Of a stretch of DNA of 64,000 nucleotides, positions 47,098-57,284 are shown piece by piece (position 1 is the stretch's first letter; each line of letters begins with the position of its first letter). Both the position numbers and the translations under genes were made by a program. The stretch is from NCBI RefSeq assembly GCF_900142415.1, contig NZ_FRAU01000001.1, positions 124,001-188,000 on the forward strand. Direction: 5' to 3'. The notes under the pieces were generated by a model that was not told where the DNA came from, ran no database searches, and worked only from the letters and a program-made list of their open reading frames with translations. The DNA comes from Rhodothermus profundi (GTDB lineage: Bacteria > Bacteroidota > Rhodothermia > Rhodothermales > Rhodothermaceae).

Positions 47098-47922
47098 TCA
47101 CGGTGGGTTAGGCGTGTGCAGTCGCTGGCGCTCCAGATCAGGCTTATGCAGGATGACAAATACATAGGAGGCGCGGTCCAGCGGGGAGGCCGGTTCCAGG
47201 TAAATGCGCAGCGTATTCAGACCGGGCTGGCGCGCTACTTCGGTTATGCGACCAATGGGAAAGCCTGGAGGGAAGATGTTACTGTAGGGCGTTGTGACTA
47301 CCAGCATGCCCGGGCGCACCGGCTCGGTGCGGCTGACAAATTCCATCAGCAGGCGGTCAGGGTGCTCGCCGTCCCAGCGCACAATGCCTACCGCTCCGAT
47401 AGCCTGGATGCGGGCCGCCACCCGAAAGTCTGTGTTCAGGTAAGAAAGAACGCGGGCATAATGCGGCGTGACCAGGGTAACGGTGCCGATGATTCCGCGG
47501 TCATCCACGACGGCCATGCCGGGTTGCACGCCGTCTGTGCTGCCCGCGTCGATTGTTAGCAGGTTGCGCTGGCGCGTCAGGTCTTTGGCAATGATGCGGG
47601 CGGCCCGTACCGGAAGGGGGTAAATGCTGTCGCGCAGCGCCAGCAGGCGGGTCAAACGTTCGTTGGCAATCAGCGCTTCGCGGGCGCGCGCCAGCTCGCC
47701 GGCCAGGCGGATATTTTCGGCGCGCAGCCGTTCGTTTTCCTCCAGCGTTCGAAAGTAGTGACCGGCCCAGGCCAGCCGGGCTTCGGCGCGGGCCGAAAGT
47801 TCCAACGCCAGCGCACGCAGCCCGTGCAGCACCGGCTCGTTGTGCGTGAGCAGCAGGCTCAGCGCCAGACCTAATACGACAACCAGAAGTAACGTGTCAA
47901 TGAGCCAATTGGTGCGCGTCAT
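47098..47922 (-). CDS. mreC: Rod shape-determining protein MreC
   Basis: Links the MreB filament to wall enzymes in the periplasm; 274 residues. A single N-terminal membrane helix (LIDTLLLVVVLGLALSLLL), a coiled coil (about residues 40-85) and the two-barrel domain with ARIIAKDLTRQRNLLTIDAG, GVQPGMAVVDDRGIIG and VRPGMLVVTT. It starts 5 bases after the mreB stop. No mreD, mrdA or rodA follows; dacB does. Confidence 0.95.
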   Translation of the reverse strand: MTRTNWLIDTLLLVVVLGLALSLLLTHNEPVLHGLRALALELSARAEARLAWAGHYFRTLEENERLRAENIRLAGELARAREALIANERLTRLLALRDSIYPLPVRAARIIAKDLTRQRNLLTIDAGSTDGVQPGMAVVDDRGIIGTVTLVTPHYARVLSYLNTDFRVAARIQAIGAVGIVRWDGEHPDRLLMEFVSRTEPVRPGMLVVTTPYSNIFPPGFPIGRITEVARQPGLNTLRIYLEPASPLDRASYVFVILHKPDLERQRLHTPNPP

Positions 47923-47927
47923 GATTT

Positions 47928-49013
<1,086 letters not shown>

Positions 49014-49040
49014 TTAGCATCGCGGGGAATGCGCGCCCTT

Positions 49041-49080
49041 AAAATAGTAAACCGGCGGGGAAATAGATCCACCCGCCGGC
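49041..49080 (-). terminator. Terminator after purH
   Basis: An eight-base-pair GC stem (CCGGCGGG with CCCGCCGG, arms 49052-49059 and 49072-49079, twelve-base loop), followed in the leftward direction by TTTACTATTTT. It lies about 27 bases past the purH stop and separates the purine genes from mreB. Confidence 0.7.
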
Positions 49081-49105
49081 ATAAAAGTGCAAAAATCGTC
49101 CCTGT

Positions 49106-50704
49106 TCAGTGCCGGAAGTGCCGGGTGCCGGTAAAAACCATGGCGACGTTGTGGTCGTCGGCCGCCTGGATCACCTCTTTATCGCGGATGGACCCCCCGG
49201 GCTGGATGACAGCGCGGGCGCCGCTTTCGACAGCCGCGAGCAGCCCATCTGCAAAGGGAAAGAATGCATCAGAGGCCACCACACTTCCGGTAAAGTCGTG
49301 CCCTTCGCGTTTTCCTTTAAGCACGGCAATTTCGGAAGCGTCCACCCGGCTCATCTGACCGGCACCGATGCCCAGGGTGGCCCGGTTGCGCACATAAACA
49401 ATCGCGTTGCTTTTGACGTGCTTGACCACGCGCCAGGCAAAGTCGAGATCACGCCACTCGGCTTCGGTAGGGGCGCGTCGCGTAACCACCTGCCAGGTGG
49501 CGCGCAACTCCTCTAGAGGTGGCAGAGCGCTATCCGGTTCCTGAACCAGCAGGCCGCCTACGGCCGTCCGTATGTCCAGCGTTTCCCGGACAGGCCGGAG
49601 CTGCTGGATGATGCGTCGGTTGGCTTTTTTCTGAAGGAAAGCCAGCACGCCCTCGTCGAAGTCCGGTGCGATGATCACTTCGGTAAAGACCTGATCGATA
49701 GCCTCAGCCGTGTCGCGGTCGAGCGGTCGGTTGACGACCACGATGCCGCCGAAGGGAGAGCGCCGGTCGGTAGCAAAGGCACGGGCGTAGGCCTCTGCAA
49801 GCGTTTCAGCGGTGGCTACGCCGCACGGATTCGTGTGCTTTAGAATCGCGCAGGTAGGATCCGCCTCCCGAAACTCGTCGATCAGGCGGAGGGCTGCGCT
49901 CAGGTCCAGCAGATTATTGAAGGAGAGAGCCTTTCCATGAAGTTGGCGAAAGAAGCGTTCCGGCTGGCCATAAAGGGCAGCCTGCTGGTGGGGGTTTTCG
50001 CCGTAGCGCAGTATCTGGACGCGGGGCAAGTCGATCAGGAGGCGTGACGGCAGCGGTTCGGAAGGCGAAGGGTGCAGGCGATCTTCCAGGTAGGCAGCGA
50101 TCGCCCGATCGTAGGCGGCGGTGCGTGCAAAAGCTTTCTGGGCCAGACGGCGGCGCGTAGCCAGCGTCAGGTGTCCCTCATGCTTTTCTAGCTCCTCCGC
50201 TACGGCATCGTAGTCAGACGGGTCTACCACAACCGCGGTAAAGAAGAAGTTTTTAGCGGCTGCGCGGATGAGGGTGGGGCCGCCAATGTCAATATTTTCG
50301 GCAGCCAGCGCCTCATCCTCAGGCTTCTGGGCAATGGCCTGTTCGAAGGGATACAGGGTAACGACCACAAGGTCGATCGGGGCAATGCCATGCTGCTGGA
50401 GTTGGTCCAGATCGTCCGGTACGTTGCGGCGCGCCAGTAGACCGCCGTGGATAGCCGGATGCAACGTTTTGACGCGGCCATCCAGGATTTCCGGGAAGCC
50501 GGTCAATTCGGAAACGTCGCGAACGGTCAGGCCTGCTTTGCGCAGCGCCCGGGCTGTGCCGCCCGTAGAGACCAGTTCGATGCCCAGCCTGACCAGACGG
50601 TGCGCAAAGGGGACCAATCCATTTTTGTCCGATACCGATAGTAGCGCTCGGCGTACAGGCTGCAGATCTGGAGGAGGCTCGTGGGTGCGTGGTTGATGCA
50701 GCAT
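49106..50704 (-). CDS. purH: Bifunctional AICAR transformylase/IMP cyclohydrolase
   Basis: Carries out the last two steps of IMP synthesis; 532 residues. The MGS-like cyclohydrolase domain is first ([51 protein letters not shown]). The transformylase domain follows with the KHTNPCGVA segment (Lys-His pair, about residue 288) and [26 protein letters not shown]. It starts 3 bases after the purN stop and ends at a terminator, so purN-purH is the operon. Confidence 0.97.
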   Translation of the reverse strand: MLHQPRTHEPPPDLQPVRRALLSVSDKNGLVPFAHRLVRLGIELVSTGGTARALRKAGLTVRDVSELTGFPEILDGRVKTLHPAIHGGLLARRNVPDDLDQLQQHGIAPIDLVVVTLYPFEQAIAQKPEDEALAAENIDIGGPTLIRAAAKNFFFTAVVVDPSDYDAVAEELEKHEGHLTLATRRRLAQKAFARTAAYDRAIAAYLEDRLHPSPSEPLPSRLLIDLPRVQILRYGENPHQQAALYGQPERFFRQLHGKALSFNNLLDLSAALRLIDEFREADPTCAILKHTNPCGVATAETLAEAYARAFATDRRSPFGGIVVVNRPLDRDTAEAIDQVFTEVIIAPDFDEGVLAFLQKKANRRIIQQLRPVRETLDIRTAVGGLLVQEPDSALPPLEELRATWQVVTRRAPTEAEWRDLDFAWRVVKHVKSNAIVYVRNRATLGIGAGQMSRVDASEIAVLKGKREGHDFTGSVVASDAFFPFADGLLAAVESGARAVIQPGGSIRDKEVIQAADDHNVAMVFTGTRHFRH

Positions 50705-50707
50705 AGC

Positions 50708-51376
50708 TTATGGCGTGCGATTTTCGGAGGGTTCAGGTAGGATACGAACGCGCCGCCCCTCTACCCGGACACGACCTTCGGCAAACAGCCGCAGCGCCTC
50801 GGGGTAGAGACGGTGCTCCACCGCCAGCACGCGAGCCGCCAGCGTCTCCGGCGTGTCGTCGGGCAGGACCGGCACGGGCTCCTGCAGCACAATCGGACCG
50901 TGGTCGTACTCTTCATCCACTAAATGGACGGTTGCGCCGGTCCAGCGCACGCCGTAGTTCAGGACTGCCTCATGGACGCGGCGGCCATACATGCCTGGAC
51001 CGCCAAAGGCTGGCAGCAGGGAGGGATGAATATTCAAAATGCGGTTGCGATAGGCTGCTACCACGTTATCTGGAATCTTTTTCAGGTAGCCGGCCAGCGC
51101 CACCAGGCCAACGTCGTGGGCGCGAAGCACGTTAAGCAAGGCTTCTCCGAAGGCCTCCGGGGAAGGATAGTCCCGCGGAGCAAGCACAGCCGTAGGAATG
51201 CCCTGCTGCTGCGCGCGCTCCAGTGCGCCGGCTGTCGGACGATCACTGACGCACAGCACCACCTGGGCAGGCAGATGGCCGGCCTGGGTGGCATCTAGGA
51301 TGGCCTGGAAGTTGGTTCCGCTCCCCGAGGCAAAGACGGCCAGGCGTAGGGGAGGGCGCGTTGATGGTTGGGGCAT
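50708..51376 (-). CDS. purN: Phosphoribosylglycinamide formyltransferase
   Basis: Transfers a formyl group from 10-formyltetrahydrofolate to GAR in purine synthesis; 222 residues. Motifs: VFASGSGTNFQAILDA at the N-terminus (phosphate binding), NIHPSLLPAFGGPGMYG with the catalytic Asn and His, and VHLVDEEYDHGPIVLQ with the catalytic Asp. It is the first gene of purN-purH. The 64 bases to the next upstream gene hold no clear signal. Confidence 0.95.
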   Translation of the reverse strand: MPQPSTRPPLRLAVFASGSGTNFQAILDATQAGHLPAQVVLCVSDRPTAGALERAQQQGIPTAVLAPRDYPSPEAFGEALLNVLRAHDVGLVALAGYLKKIPDNVVAAYRNRILNIHPSLLPAFGGPGMYGRRVHEAVLNYGVRWTGATVHLVDEEYDHGPIVLQEPVPVLPDDTPETLAARVLAVEHRLYPEALRLFAEGRVRVEGRRVRILPEPSENRTP

Positions 51377-51440
51377 AGCGTGTGGGCGATGGTTGCCGCC
51401 GCAAGTATAGCGTTTTCAAGGGGAGCTTGTTGAAAAATTT

Positions 51441-52412
51441 TTACGGAAAAGATTCAGGGGACAGACCGGCTGCTCGGACGACGGGTTCCAGCAACGATAG
51501 CTGCACGCCCGCTTCACCGGCAATCAGCCGGGCGCGCACGCCAATAGGCAGGGTATTTTTGGACAGCACGTGTCCGTACGGAAAGTCGGTCACTACAGGA
51601 TACGAGGCCCTGCCAAGATAGTCGTGCAGTACGTCCTGGAGCGTAAGCGATGGCGCAGAAGCGGCTGGTGCGCACTCTGTAAAGTAGCCCAGTATCAGAC
51701 CGGCCAGCCTGTCGAGTACGCCAGCCAGGTGCAGTTGGGCAAGCATGCCGTCGATGCGATAGGGCGCTTCGCCAACGTCCTCCAGAAAGAGGATGGCACC
51801 GTTCAGGTCGGGCAGATAGGGGGTTCCGATCAGGCGCACGAGCACCGAAAGGGTGCCTCCTATCAAGAGTCCCTCAGCCTCGCCAGGACGCAGCACGTGG
51901 GGGGATGCATTGCCAACGAAGGAGAGTGGATGTGGCGCAGCGCCTTGCGCCATTTCCCAGAAGCGTTGTTCCGTTTCGCGGTCCAGGAGGGGCCAGTCGG
52001 TGGCTACCATTGGACCTGAGAGGCCTGGCACGTGGGCGCGACGCAACAGGGCCAGATGCAGCGCCGTAATGTCGCTGTAGCCAATCAGTAGCTTGGGAGT
52101 GCGGGTGGCAGCTTCGTAGTCCAGCAATGGCAGCAGGCGCAGGCAACCGTAGCCTCCCCGGGCGCAGAAAATGGCGCGAATGTCGGTGCGCTGCAGGTAG
52201 TGGTTAAGCTCTTTCGCGCGCATCTGGTCGTCGCCCGCGAGGTAGCCCCGTTGCAGGGCAAGAGTTTGGCCTCGCTCTACCGTGAGCCCCGCTGCTTCGA
52301 GCCGGCGAATGCCGGCTTCCAGCTTTTCGGGATCGGGAGGACTGGCGGGGGCTATAACGGCCACGCGGTCGCCCGGGCGCAAAGGAGGGGGATAGTGTCG
52401 AACTACAGCCAT
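51441..52412 (-). CDS. ldcA: LD-carboxypeptidase (S66 family, LdcA-like)
   Basis: Cleaves the L,D bond in recycled muropeptides in the cytoplasm; 323 residues. VAVIAPASPPDPEKLEAGI opens the N-terminal domain; the catalytic Ser is in LIGYSDITALHLALL (about residue 115), and the Glu and His of the triad lie in the C-terminal region (LFLEDVGEAPYRIDGML and VVTDFPYGHV). Its start overlaps the CorA-like gene by 10 bases. It suggests wall recycling linked to this small operon. Confidence 0.92.
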   Translation of the reverse strand: MAVVRHYPPPLRPGDRVAVIAPASPPDPEKLEAGIRRLEAAGLTVERGQTLALQRGYLAGDDQMRAKELNHYLQRTDIRAIFCARGGYGCLRLLPLLDYEAATRTPKLLIGYSDITALHLALLRRAHVPGLSGPMVATDWPLLDRETEQRFWEMAQGAAPHPLSFVGNASPHVLRPGEAEGLLIGGTLSVLVRLIGTPYLPDLNGAILFLEDVGEAPYRIDGMLAQLHLAGVLDRLAGLILGYFTECAPAASAPSLTLQDVLHDYLGRASYPVVTDFPYGHVLSKNTLPIGVRARLIAGEAGVQLSLLEPVVRAAGLSPESFP

Positions 52413-53464
52413 TTTCGCCGAAAGCCATATAGCATGCCTACTACCAGCACAATCATCAATGCCATGACGGCTGGATAGTCGTAGCGCCCGTGTAATGCGA
52501 ACATGTCCTGGAGCGGTAATCCCTGCACTCCAGTCATGAGTATGAGCGGAATAAAGAGCAGACCAATTACGGTGAGTACTTTCATTGTCTCATGCATGCG
52601 ATAGCGTAGCTGGGATAGAGATAAATCCATCAGCGTGGCCAGCAGCCCACCGAGCAATTCCGCAATTTCAATCACCTGTGTAATGCGGTGGTAAATGCTG
52701 CGCCAGAAAAGATGGGAATCGGGCGCAATGAGGGGAATTTCAAAGCGCTGCAATTCCGCAAAAACATTGCGAAGCGACCCGGCAACACGTCGAACGGCAA
52801 TTATTTCGCGCTGTAGTGCAGCTAGACGATCCTGCACCGGCCGGTTCACCTGTTCCAGCACGCTGGCTTTAAGCTGATTTGTACGCTCTCCAAGTGTTTC
52901 TAACACTTCAAAGTAGTGATCAATAAGGGTATCAATCAATGCATACGCCAGATAGCTTGCATCACGCTGTCGAATGGGACTGATTGGCTGTCGCAGACGG
53001 CTTTGTATGGAGGCAAATGCTTGGCTCGGTCGTTCTCGAATCGTTAGCACAAAGCCTTTGCCCAGAATCAACTGGATCGGTTCAATTTCTATTGAACCTG
53101 TAGTGGCATTAAAGATGAGTCGCGGACATGGAATGCACAAATAAGCGCTGCCCTCCTGTAAGAGGAGAGGATTGGGATCGGACAGGGGCCTGGGCATAAG
53201 CGAAGAAATAGAAGGGCTGTCGGACAGTCCTACGACGTCGATCCAGGTGACTGTGGGGCGGTCTTTGCAACGCAGCACCGATTCGATGGCGTGAGGAGGC
53301 AGCGTCCGTTCTTCAAGACGGGTGGCGTTGTAATCGATCAGATGTATGGTAGCTGATAGGCAAGGCGGTTGCTCTGAAGAAGGACGCGTACTCGGTGGCA
53401 GGTCGATTTTGCGATACCGTTGGGCCAGTGCTATTGCGCAAATCTGCGACAGCCAGTGACTCAT
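52403..53464 (-). CDS. CorA-family divalent-cation channel-like protein without GMN motif
   Basis: A 353-residue protein with the CorA layout: alpha/beta N-terminal domain, a long helix, then two C-terminal membrane helices (MKVLTVIGLLFIPLILMTG and YPAVMALMIVLVVGMLYG) and a basic tail. CorA proteins carry Gly-Met-Asn after the first membrane helix as ion selectivity filter. Here the place reads TGVQGLPLQ, so GMN is replaced by GLP. Ion choice is therefore unclear; zinc or another ion, or a regulatory role, is possible. It overlaps the LapA-like gene by 4 bases (ATGA) and ldcA by 10. Confidence 0.85.
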   Translation of the reverse strand: MSHWLSQICAIALAQRYRKIDLPPSTRPSSEQPPCLSATIHLIDYNATRLEERTLPPHAIESVLRCKDRPTVTWIDVVGLSDSPSISSLMPRPLSDPNPLLLQEGSAYLCIPCPRLIFNATTGSIEIEPIQLILGKGFVLTIRERPSQAFASIQSRLRQPISPIRQRDASYLAYALIDTLIDHYFEVLETLGERTNQLKASVLEQVNRPVQDRLAALQREIIAVRRVAGSLRNVFAELQRFEIPLIAPDSHLFWRSIYHRITQVIEIAELLGGLLATLMDLSLSQLRYRMHETMKVLTVIGLLFIPLILMTGVQGLPLQDMFALHGRYDYPAVMALMIVLVVGMLYGFRRKWL

Positions 53465-53760
53465 TCGTACGGGCTTTCTGTGATAGAATCCAGGCTTGAA
53501 GAGGAGGTAGCTTCGCTGCTGGACTGGCTCAACTGCTTGCGAAGCTGGCGGATTTCGCGTGCGGATCTGAGACGTCCGGGGACGCTGGCCAGGATGCCTA
53601 CCAACACGCCCAGCGCAAAACTAACCAGTACAACCAGGGCGGTGGACTGCTCTGTCTGGTAAGGGCCGAAACGCAGGGTTACGTAGCCCGGATTCTGCAG
53701 GGCAAACATTACAGCCAGGATGGCGAGGAGCAGCGACAGAATCAGAAAGGAGGTTCGCAT
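53461..53760 (-). CDS. LapA-domain (DUF1049) small membrane protein
   Basis: A 99-residue protein from ATG 53760, with a TTG four codons further up as alternative. Two membrane helices (FLILSLLLAILAVMFALQNP and ALVVLVSFALGVLVGILASVPG) enclose the PGYVTLRFG turn, as in the LapA/LapB-type DUF1049 family. A short coiled coil follows (REIRQLRKQLSQ) and a Ser-rich tail. In enterobacteria LapA neighbours LapB in LPS control; here no LapB is seen. It heads the operon with the CorA-like gene and ldcA. Confidence 0.85.
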   Translation of the reverse strand: MRTSFLILSLLLAILAVMFALQNPGYVTLRFGPYQTEQSTALVVLVSFALGVLVGILASVPGRLRSAREIRQLRKQLSQSSSEATSSSSLDSITESPYE

Positions 53761-53835
53761 CGTTGCGCGCAAGATGGTTCACAAACGGTGCTTAAAAGAA
53801 CAGCTTGAACGAAGAGTTTCCGCCCCATAGATTGC

Positions 53836-54957
53836 TTATGGGGAGGGGGCAGGTCGTGTCGGCTGCTTGATACGGCGACCTTTCCAGTGGAGCCGGCCGC
53901 GCCCGTAGTTCCAGGCTGAATCACCTTGAAGAATCCAGGCCAGGAAGTAGGAGAGCGGAGCCAGGAGACTCAACCACAGGGGGTAACCCTGGAGCCGATC
54001 GGTTATCAGCTTCAGACCGTATATGGAAAGCAACAGGGGCCACCAGATAAGGGGCGCCAGCACGAACGTCAGGCCATAGCCTAGCCAGAGGAGCAGAAAG
54101 TACAGCGAGCGTCCTCCCATAAGCAGGTAGGCATTTTTTCGGAAGCCCTGCCAGGCAGCTTTCAGGTCGGGGTACATGTGCACGGCCAACTCCCGGCGCA
54201 GATCTAACAATTCGGGGATCAGGCCATGCCGTTTCAGATAACGTCCGATCTGCACATCTTCGAGCACTTCAGCCCGGTGATGCCGATGGGGTTCCAGGCG
54301 ATGGTAGCGGGTCGCATCCATGAGCCAGCATTGGCCGTTCAGCGCGCCTAGCAGGGGATGCGGCACGCGACGCACCAGCGACCAGGGCAATCCGCCTAAA
54401 ATCAGCAGGGGAACCAGACTGACGAGGAGTTGGCCACCGCCGCGTAGCGATGGCAGAGCGGTCGCTACTGATCCCGGGGGAAGGGCTCGGTAACGTGCCA
54501 CCAGATGGCGCAGGGCATCGGGCCGTAGCAGTTCAGCGTCGGCGTCCAAAAACAGGTACAGGGAGCCTCTGGCATGGCGGGTGGCCTGATACAACGCGTG
54601 CACTTTGCCCACCCAGCCTGGCGGTAGCTCCTTGCCCCGAAGCACGCGCAGATGTGGATCGGCTCGGTAACGTTGCAGCACAAAGGGGGTAGCGTCTTCT
54701 GAGCCATCATCGTAAACGATCACTTCGAAGTGCGGATAGTCCTGGCGCAGCAGCGTGGGCAGTAGTCGTTGCAGGTTACGCGCTTCGTTACGGGCAGGAA
54801 TGAGCACCGAAAGGGAAGGCCACACGTCGGCCGTTGGCTTGGGGCAGGGTTGACGGCGCAGGTAGCGCAGCGAGGAAAGCAGCGTTCCCCAGATCAACAG
54901 ATGGAGAGTGGTAAGTAAAACTGCCAGGATAATCACCGGACGAGGGTGCGTCTGCAA
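53836..54957 (-). CDS. Family 2 glycosyltransferase, membrane-bound (CrtQ-like)
   Basis: A 373-residue inner-membrane glycosyltransferase. One N-terminal helix, then the GT-A domain with LSVLIPARNEARNLQRLLPTL, VIVYDDGSED and the metal-binding YLFLDADAEL, then the acceptor loop EVLEDVQIGRYLKRHG, and three C-terminal helices. This layout is that of carotenoid/hydroxyacyl glycosyltransferases near CrtQ. Rhodothermus carotenoids are glycosylated, so a carotenoid role is possible but not shown. Start is TTG 54957; a GTG at 54936 is another choice. It is divergent from wbqC. Confidence 0.83.
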   Translation of the reverse strand: MQTHPRPVIILAVLLTTLHLLIWGTLLSSLRYLRRQPCPKPTADVWPSLSVLIPARNEARNLQRLLPTLLRQDYPHFEVIVYDDGSEDATPFVLQRYRADPHLRVLRGKELPPGWVGKVHALYQATRHARGSLYLFLDADAELLRPDALRHLVARYRALPPGSVATALPSLRGGGQLLVSLVPLLILGGLPWSLVRRVPHPLLGALNGQCWLMDATRYHRLEPHRHHRAEVLEDVQIGRYLKRHGLIPELLDLRRELAVHMYPDLKAAWQGFRKNAYLLMGGRSLYFLLLWLGYGLTFVLAPLIWWPLLLSIYGLKLITDRLQGYPLWLSLLAPLSYFLAWILQGDSAWNYGRGRLHWKGRRIKQPTRPAPSP

Positions 54958-54971
54958 CTGTGGGGTGTGGC

Positions 54972-54984
54972 GGTTAATTTAACC
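54972..54984. promoter_or_regulatory. Perfect inverted repeat in the glycosyltransferase-wbqC gap
   Basis: GGTTAA-T-TTAACC, thirteen bases, sits in the 49-base divergent gap. Its symmetry and place suit an operator acting on both genes. No regulator gene is adjacent. Confidence 0.45.
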
Positions 54985-55006
54985 TAAAAAAAGATACCGA
55001 CTGATT

Positions 55007-55681
55007 ATGCTGGCTGTTGTACCTCCGGAATATTTTCCGCGGCTGGAGCGGGTAGCGCTGGCGCTTCGGGCCGGGCGTTTGGTGCTGGCCGACACCTTTC
55101 AGTACAGTCGGCAGTCTTTTCACAACCGAACGCGACTGCGCAACCCGCAGGGCTGGCAGTGGATTTCGGTGCCGCTGCGAGCGCATCAACATGGCGTCCC
55201 AATCGATCAGGCTGCTGTTGGACAATTGCGCGGGTGGCAACGCCGGCACTGGCGCGCATTCTGTTACAACTACCGGACCACCCCTTACTTTGAGTTTTTT
55301 GAACCACGTCTGGAGGAGATTTTTCAGCAAGAATGGACAACGCTGGGCGCATTGACCTGCGCAACTGTGCTGCTAACGCTTCAGCTTTTCGAGATCGACA
55401 CGCCCGTTGTACGCGCTTCCGAACTGGTAGGACGCCCCGCTTCGGTGGCGGCTATTGCGCGCGTGCTGGCTGCCGACACATTGTTGTTGCCAGAAAATAC
55501 TGCAGCAATCGACCGTACGGCGGCAGCGCAAGTCTATGCGCTCCGCTTTAAAGAGCCTGTATATCGACAAAATTTTGAAGGATTTGTGCCAGGAATGACT
55601 GCGCTGGATCTGCTGTTCAACCTGGGGCCTATCGAGGCAAGGGCGTTGCTGGAAGCGCACAGCGAAGTGATGCCGGTCTAA
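55007..55681 (+). CDS. WbqC-family protein
   Basis: A 224-residue protein of the WbqC-like family. VVPPEYFPRLERVALALRAG, LADTFQYSRQSFHNRTRLRN, WISVPLRAHQHGVPI and YNYRTTPYFEFFEP match the family, named from O-antigen clusters but widespread in Bacteroidetes; biochemical role unknown. It is divergent from the glycosyltransferase over a 49-base gap with a perfect inverted repeat. Confidence 0.88.
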   Translation: MLAVVPPEYFPRLERVALALRAGRLVLADTFQYSRQSFHNRTRLRNPQGWQWISVPLRAHQHGVPIDQAAVGQLRGWQRRHWRAFCYNYRTTPYFEFFEPRLEEIFQQEWTTLGALTCATVLLTLQLFEIDTPVVRASELVGRPASVAAIARVLAADTLLLPENTAAIDRTAAAQVYALRFKEPVYRQNFEGFVPGMTALDLLFNLGPIEARALLEAHSEVMPV

Positions 55682-56001
55682 CTGTTTCGCTAACCTGCTT
55701 GAGGTTGCGATGAGACCGGACCGGAGAAAACGCTGGGTGCTACGCCGTCGCTTCTCGCGTACGCAGCTCTATCTGAGCCATGTCGCTACGGAGCACGCCC
55801 GGGATCGTGATCGTGCGGTGCGGAATGGCTAAGGCGCGGGCAGCATGGCTACACCGATCCCGCATCAATGGATCTGGCGCTTTACGCCGACCCTGACGGC
55901 CAACCATTGCCAGCTCCAAAGTCCTCATAGAGGTAACCTTACCACCCCGCGGAGCAGGGCATGAGCCCTGTGCTTGCTTCCGTTGCTCCTTCCCTGGTGT
56001 C
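55682..56001. other. Gene-poor gap between wbqC and the SMP-30-like gene
   Basis: About 320 bases without a gene I can support. Short open frames exist on both strands (40 residues at 55710 on plus, 62 residues ending at 55740 on minus) but they look like no known protein. A hairpin GCAGGGC-ATGA-GCCCTGT stands at 55954-55971. Confidence 0.5.
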
Positions 56002-56967
56002 TCATGACCAGTGACGCATGGGCAGTCCCGGAATAGGAGCGCGGAACGTTGGCAATCGCTGCATCCCCAATGATCCCAGATAGACCGTACGTAAATCGGG
56101 CCCGCCAAAAGTGATGCTCGCTGGCAGTTGTAGATGAGGACCCGCGCAGGCAACCATATCGGCCGGCGTGAGTTCACCGCTCTCTATTTTCGCCTCGGCA
56201 TTCCGGATGGCTGCCTCGTTGAGATCGGAGAGAATGGTGTAAACGTCCCCGTCGGGTGTAATAACGACCACCTCATTGCGGATGAGGAGTGTTACCCAGA
56301 TGTTTCCTTCCGCATCGAAGGCGAAGCCGTCCACATAGGCCCCTCGTCCGAGATCGCCTGGAGGTACCTCTTCCTGGGGGCCAAGCGAACCGTCGGGCAG
56401 CACCGGGTAGCGCACGAGGCGCCGTTTCATTGTCTCGGCTACGTAGAGATACGATTCGTCGTGGTTCATGCGCACTTCGTTGGGAAAGTAAATGCCCTCG
56501 GCAACGATGCGTGCGCCGTGCTTATCGACCAGGATGATGTACCCATCAGGACGCGGATGTTGAGCTGCAGGCCACCAGGGAAGCTCGAGCGTCGAAACCG
56601 AAATCCAATACCGGTCCTGGCTATCGATGAAGATGTAGTTGACCGCGCCGAGAGGAGAACGATCGCCGAGGTGATCTAGAAAAACCGTTTCATTTCCCTG
56701 GCGATCCATGCGATAGATGCGCCCATCACCGATGTTGGCGATATAGAGCGTCTGTCGATCGGCACCCATTGCCAGGCCGTTGGGTTCGTGTCCCTGCTTC
56801 CCAAGCAATGTTTGCGTCCCATCGGGAGCGATGCGCGTAACGGCTCCACGTGCATCGGAGCACCAGAGCGTGCCGTCTGGTTCGGCGATGATGCTCTCGG
56901 GACGGGCGAGATCGTGGCCGACGAATGCGAGTGTGGCTGGATCGACGCGAAAATCTTTGAGTGACAT
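56002..56967 (-). CDS. SMP-30/gluconolactonase-like beta-propeller protein
   Basis: A 321-residue beta-propeller hydrolase-type protein. Repeated blades are visible (PESIIAEPDGTLWCSDARG, PNGLAMGADRQTLYIANIG, YVDGFAFDAEGNIWVTLLI), and the metal-binding Glu, Asn and Asp positions of the SMP-30/LRE family are matched by PESI, FPNEV and YVDGFA. It could be a lactonase. No signal peptide. It stands alone between two gene-poor stretches. Substrate unknown. Confidence 0.85.
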   Translation of the reverse strand: MSLKDFRVDPATLAFVGHDLARPESIIAEPDGTLWCSDARGAVTRIAPDGTQTLLGKQGHEPNGLAMGADRQTLYIANIGDGRIYRMDRQGNETVFLDHLGDRSPLGAVNYIFIDSQDRYWISVSTLELPWWPAAQHPRPDGYIILVDKHGARIVAEGIYFPNEVRMNHDESYLYVAETMKRRLVRYPVLPDGSLGPQEEVPPGDLGRGAYVDGFAFDAEGNIWVTLLIRNEVVVITPDGDVYTILSDLNEAAIRNAEAKIESGELTPADMVACAGPHLQLPASITFGGPDLRTVYLGSLGMQRLPTFRAPIPGLPMRHWS

Positions 56968-57284
56968 GAGCCGCTGAAGGGTTGGTTAGCAGATGATCGT
57001 AAGGAAGATGACAGATAAATGATAAACGGACAAAAAGAAGAATGCAAATTATGGAATGGGTAGCGGTGGCGGGGGCGCCGATTGGCAGAACGGCTGGTGC
57101 GGGAATAAGAAATTGACCAGATGCTTGCGGCGGTAGCCGAGGGCATGCGGCAGGGGAAAGCTGCTTCGGAAGGTTGCGTATTTCTCTGTCTGGCTTAAGC
57201 GTCGCTGGTCTAAGGCCGATACCCTTGAAGGATAGTTGTACCCCCCCCTCTCGGCCGATTACGAACCAGATGGTCTGCGGATCG
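56968..57284. other. Gap between the SMP-30-like gene and the large lipoprotein
   Basis: About 317 bases. The left part (57000-57055) is AT-rich and may hold the promoter of the SMP-30-like gene. From 57080 to 57175 the plus strand reads as helix-like protein (RLAERLVRE, stop, EIDQMLAAVAEGMRQG) with an in-frame stop, perhaps a gene remnant. Confidence 0.4.

Noticed and set aside
55740-56177. Minus-strand frame of 145 residues after the SMP-30-like gene
   Set aside because: Its first third overlaps the SMP-30-like gene in another frame and the rest resembles no protein; it has no ribosome site.
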